Assembly: GCA_964517975.1 (NCBI GenBank)
Contig: CAZFDM010000167.1
Coordinates: 1 to 14,382, forward strand
Origin: JBBIRM01 sp964517975
Lineage (GTDB): Bacteria > Desulfobacterota > BSN033 > UBA1163
Direction of reading: 5' to 3'
Length of the DNA: 14,382 nt
In this document: positions 13,059 to 14,382 of the stretch, in pieces
Numbering within the stretch: position 1 is the stretch's first letter
Layout: each line of letters begins with the position of its first letter
The notes under the pieces: generated by a model
Told to the model about the DNA's origin: nothing
What the model saw: only the letters and a program-made list of their open reading frames with translations
Database searches by the model: none
Translations under genes and position numbers: made by a program

Positions 13059-14159
13059 TTATCGATAGATAGATTTCAAACCAATCCCTGTGAGCGTTGA
13101 AACGACTTTCTCCCCGCCCACCCCTCTCTTTAAATATTTTTTCAAACCTGCAATGGTAGCCGCTGAGGTGGGCTCAATGAAATGTCCCATCCGCCCCATC
13201 TCTCTTATGGCAATCTCGATCTCCTTCTCCGTCACAATGAACACCTCTCCATCCGTTTCTTTAATCGCCTCTAAGATCTGGGCTCCTCTGACAGGATTTG
13301 CAATGGCAATTCCTTCAGCCTTTGTCTCCCTTTTATGGATGGGGAGAGGTTCTTTTAGCCCTTTCTGAAAAGCCTGATAAATCGGAGCGCATGAAGCAGA
13401 TTGGACTCCAATTAGTCTTGGAATCCTCTCCACCATTCCTGCCTCTTTTAATTCTTTGAACCCAATATAGGCTCCCAATAAAAGGGTCCCATGTCCAATC
13501 GGAAGGACTAAGACATCCGGGCTCCTCCACCCCATCTGCTCCCAAATCTCAAAGGCAAACGTCTTTGTCCCATGAAGAAAGAATGGATTCCAACAATGGC
13601 TGGCATAATAGGTTTTGGAAGCACTCTTCATGGCCACCTGGGCGGTTCTTTCTCTTGAACCCATCACTTTTCTTAAATGGGCTCCATAGGCACGAATCTG
13701 TACTAACTTTTCTAAAGAGGTGGATTGTGGAACATATATCTTACATTCTATTCCTGCCTTAGCGCAGTAGGCCGCAATGGCTGATCCCGCATTTCCTGAA
13801 GAGTCTTCAACCACGCTTCTTACCCCCAATTCCTTTAATTTGCTTATCAGGACAGTGGCTCCCCTATCTTTATAGGACCCTGTGGGAAAAAGGTAGTCCA
13901 CTTTTAAAAACACAGGATGACTATCCAGTTCAATCTTTTCAAGCGGGGTAAATCCTTCTTCCATAGAAAGGATGTTTTGATTGTGGACAATTGGGATGGC
14001 CTCCCGATACCGCCAAAGGGTGGGTGGTCTTTTTAAAATTTTTTCGACATGAAACTCGGGGCTAAACTTAAGATCGAGAAAAGAGCCACAATCGCATCGC
14101 CACCTGCTTGGATCAATTGGAAAGGAACGATTGCAAATTGAACAAAAGAATCTATCCAT
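13059..14159 (-). CDS. Threonine-synthase-like PLP-dependent enzyme with N-terminal zinc ribbon
   Basis: This fold-type II PLP enzyme most resembles threonine synthase, which converts O-phosphohomoserine to threonine and phosphate in the cytoplasm. In 366 residues it shows a zinc-ribbon start with Cys6, Cys9, Cys22 and Cys24, EEGFTPLEK (67-75), the PLP lysine Lys97 in PTGSYKDRGA (92-101), the phosphate/substrate loop SSGNAGSA (120-127), the Gly-rich PIGHGTLLLG (220-229) and LTGIGLK (356-362) near the end. SSGNAG replaces the more usual STGN, and GIGLK the usual GHGLK, so a diverged paralog with another substrate is possible. I use the ATG at 14159; a TTG lies directly before it at 14162. No clear ribosome site is visible. 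It stands alone: the next gene downstream on the strand begins 307 bp later after a promoter of its own. Confidence 0.8.
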   Translation of the reverse strand: MDRFFCSICNRSFPIDPSRWRCDCGSFLDLKFSPEFHVEKILKRPPTLWRYREAIPIVHNQNILSMEEGFTPLEKIELDSHPVFLKVDYLFPTGSYKDRGATVLISKLKELGVRSVVEDSSGNAGSAIAAYCAKAGIECKIYVPQSTSLEKLVQIRAYGAHLRKVMGSRERTAQVAMKSASKTYYASHCWNPFFLHGTKTFAFEIWEQMGWRSPDVLVLPIGHGTLLLGAYIGFKELKEAGMVERIPRLIGVQSASCAPIYQAFQKGLKEPLPIHKRETKAEGIAIANPVRGAQILEAIKETDGEVFIVTEKEIEIAIREMGRMGHFIEPTSAATIAGLKKYLKRGVGGEKVVSTLTGIGLKSIYR

Positions 14160-14201
14160 CAATAAACCAGAGCAAGACGCATAACGTTAAGAAGTAAAGA
14201 A

Positions 14202-14220
14202 CTCCGCTCACAGGGCGGGG
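14202..14220. other. Isolated GC hairpin in AT-rich DNA upstream of the threonine-synthase-like gene
   Basis: CTCCGC at 14202-14207 pairs with GCGGGG at 14215-14220 (one G-T pair), with a seven-base loop, flanked by GCTTTAAAA on the right. The surrounding 14163-14382 is AT-rich and has no callable gene. On the minus strand the hairpin is followed by a broken T tract (TTCTTTACTTCTT), so it could be a weak terminator for a gene beyond the window. The shape also recalls the ends of IS200/IS605-type elements, but no transposase is present. Confidence 0.3.
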
Positions 14221-14382
14221 CTTTAAAACCTAAATTCTAAACAAAAATATTTGAAATAGGCTTTCACGAAATTCTAACTTATTGATATTGCTATTGAATT
14301 TTGATGCGAAATTTTAAATTTCCTAACCTTACGAAAACTCAATTATTCCGTTTAGTTACACAACGCGGTCCAACGTTTTTAG

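Noticed and set aside
13333..13545. Open frames lying antisense or out of frame inside the threonine-synthase-like, MFS, ligase and other genes.
   Set aside because: They lie within well-supported genes, show no family motifs and lack ribosome sites; they are shadows of the real frames.
14179..14374. Integron attC-like cores: GCATAAC at 14179-14185 and GTCCAAC at 14368-14374.
   Set aside because: The matching partner boxes at the required spacing are missing, the intervening DNA does not fold as an attC hairpin, and no integrase is in the window.
14163..14382. Partial gene or IS200/IS605 remnant at the right end.
   Set aside because: Only one short hairpin supports it; no transposase or TnpB fragment can be read in any frame.

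Overview
The window looks like the chromosome of a Gram-negative, probably anaerobic bacterium. An LpxL/HtrB-type acyltransferase implies an LPS outer membrane, and the binding proteins carry plain Sec signals with no lipobox. The DUF6599/DUF362 neighbours, moderate GC content and palindromic intergenic repeats would fit a Desulfobacterota-like (deltaproteobacterial) lineage. That placement is inference. No RNA gene, CRISPR array, transposase or complete mobile element was seen.

Left part (1-3208, + strand): a DUF6599-type secreted protein whose 5' end lies at the window edge, a Tat-exported DUF362 protein, and an LpxL/HtrB-family acyltransferase. The gaps between them hold GC-rich hairpins and three copies of a palindromic GGTAAGGG repeat.

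Centre (8285 down to 3196, - strand): the most unusual locus, a compact four-gene operon. It has one NitT/TauT-type ABC importer ATPase, two closely related periplasmic binding proteins, and a permease that is not a separate gene. The permease is the C-terminal part of a 762-residue protein whose first ~500 residues are a complete acyl-CoA synthetase (ANL superfamily). The layout suggests that an organic acid is caught in the periplasm, moved through the membrane domain, and activated to its CoA thioester by the ligase attached to the cytosolic end of the permease. The substrate is unknown. The operon ends tail-to-tail with the acyltransferase gene, overlapping it by 13 bp.

Right part (12751 down to 8415, - strand): a membrane-anchored protein with three NEW3-like Ig domains, an ABC-2-type ATPase and permease, and a UMF1/Atg22-type MFS transporter, all tightly packed. 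A good sigma70-like promoter with an adjacent perfect dyad precedes this operon. Upstream of it is a stand-alone threonine-synthase-like PLP enzyme with an N-terminal zinc ribbon, then an AT-rich stretch with one GC hairpin at the window end. The minus-strand genes from 12751 to 3196 form one directional run; the largest gap in it, 129 bp before the fusion gene, has a possible promoter and operator-like repeats.
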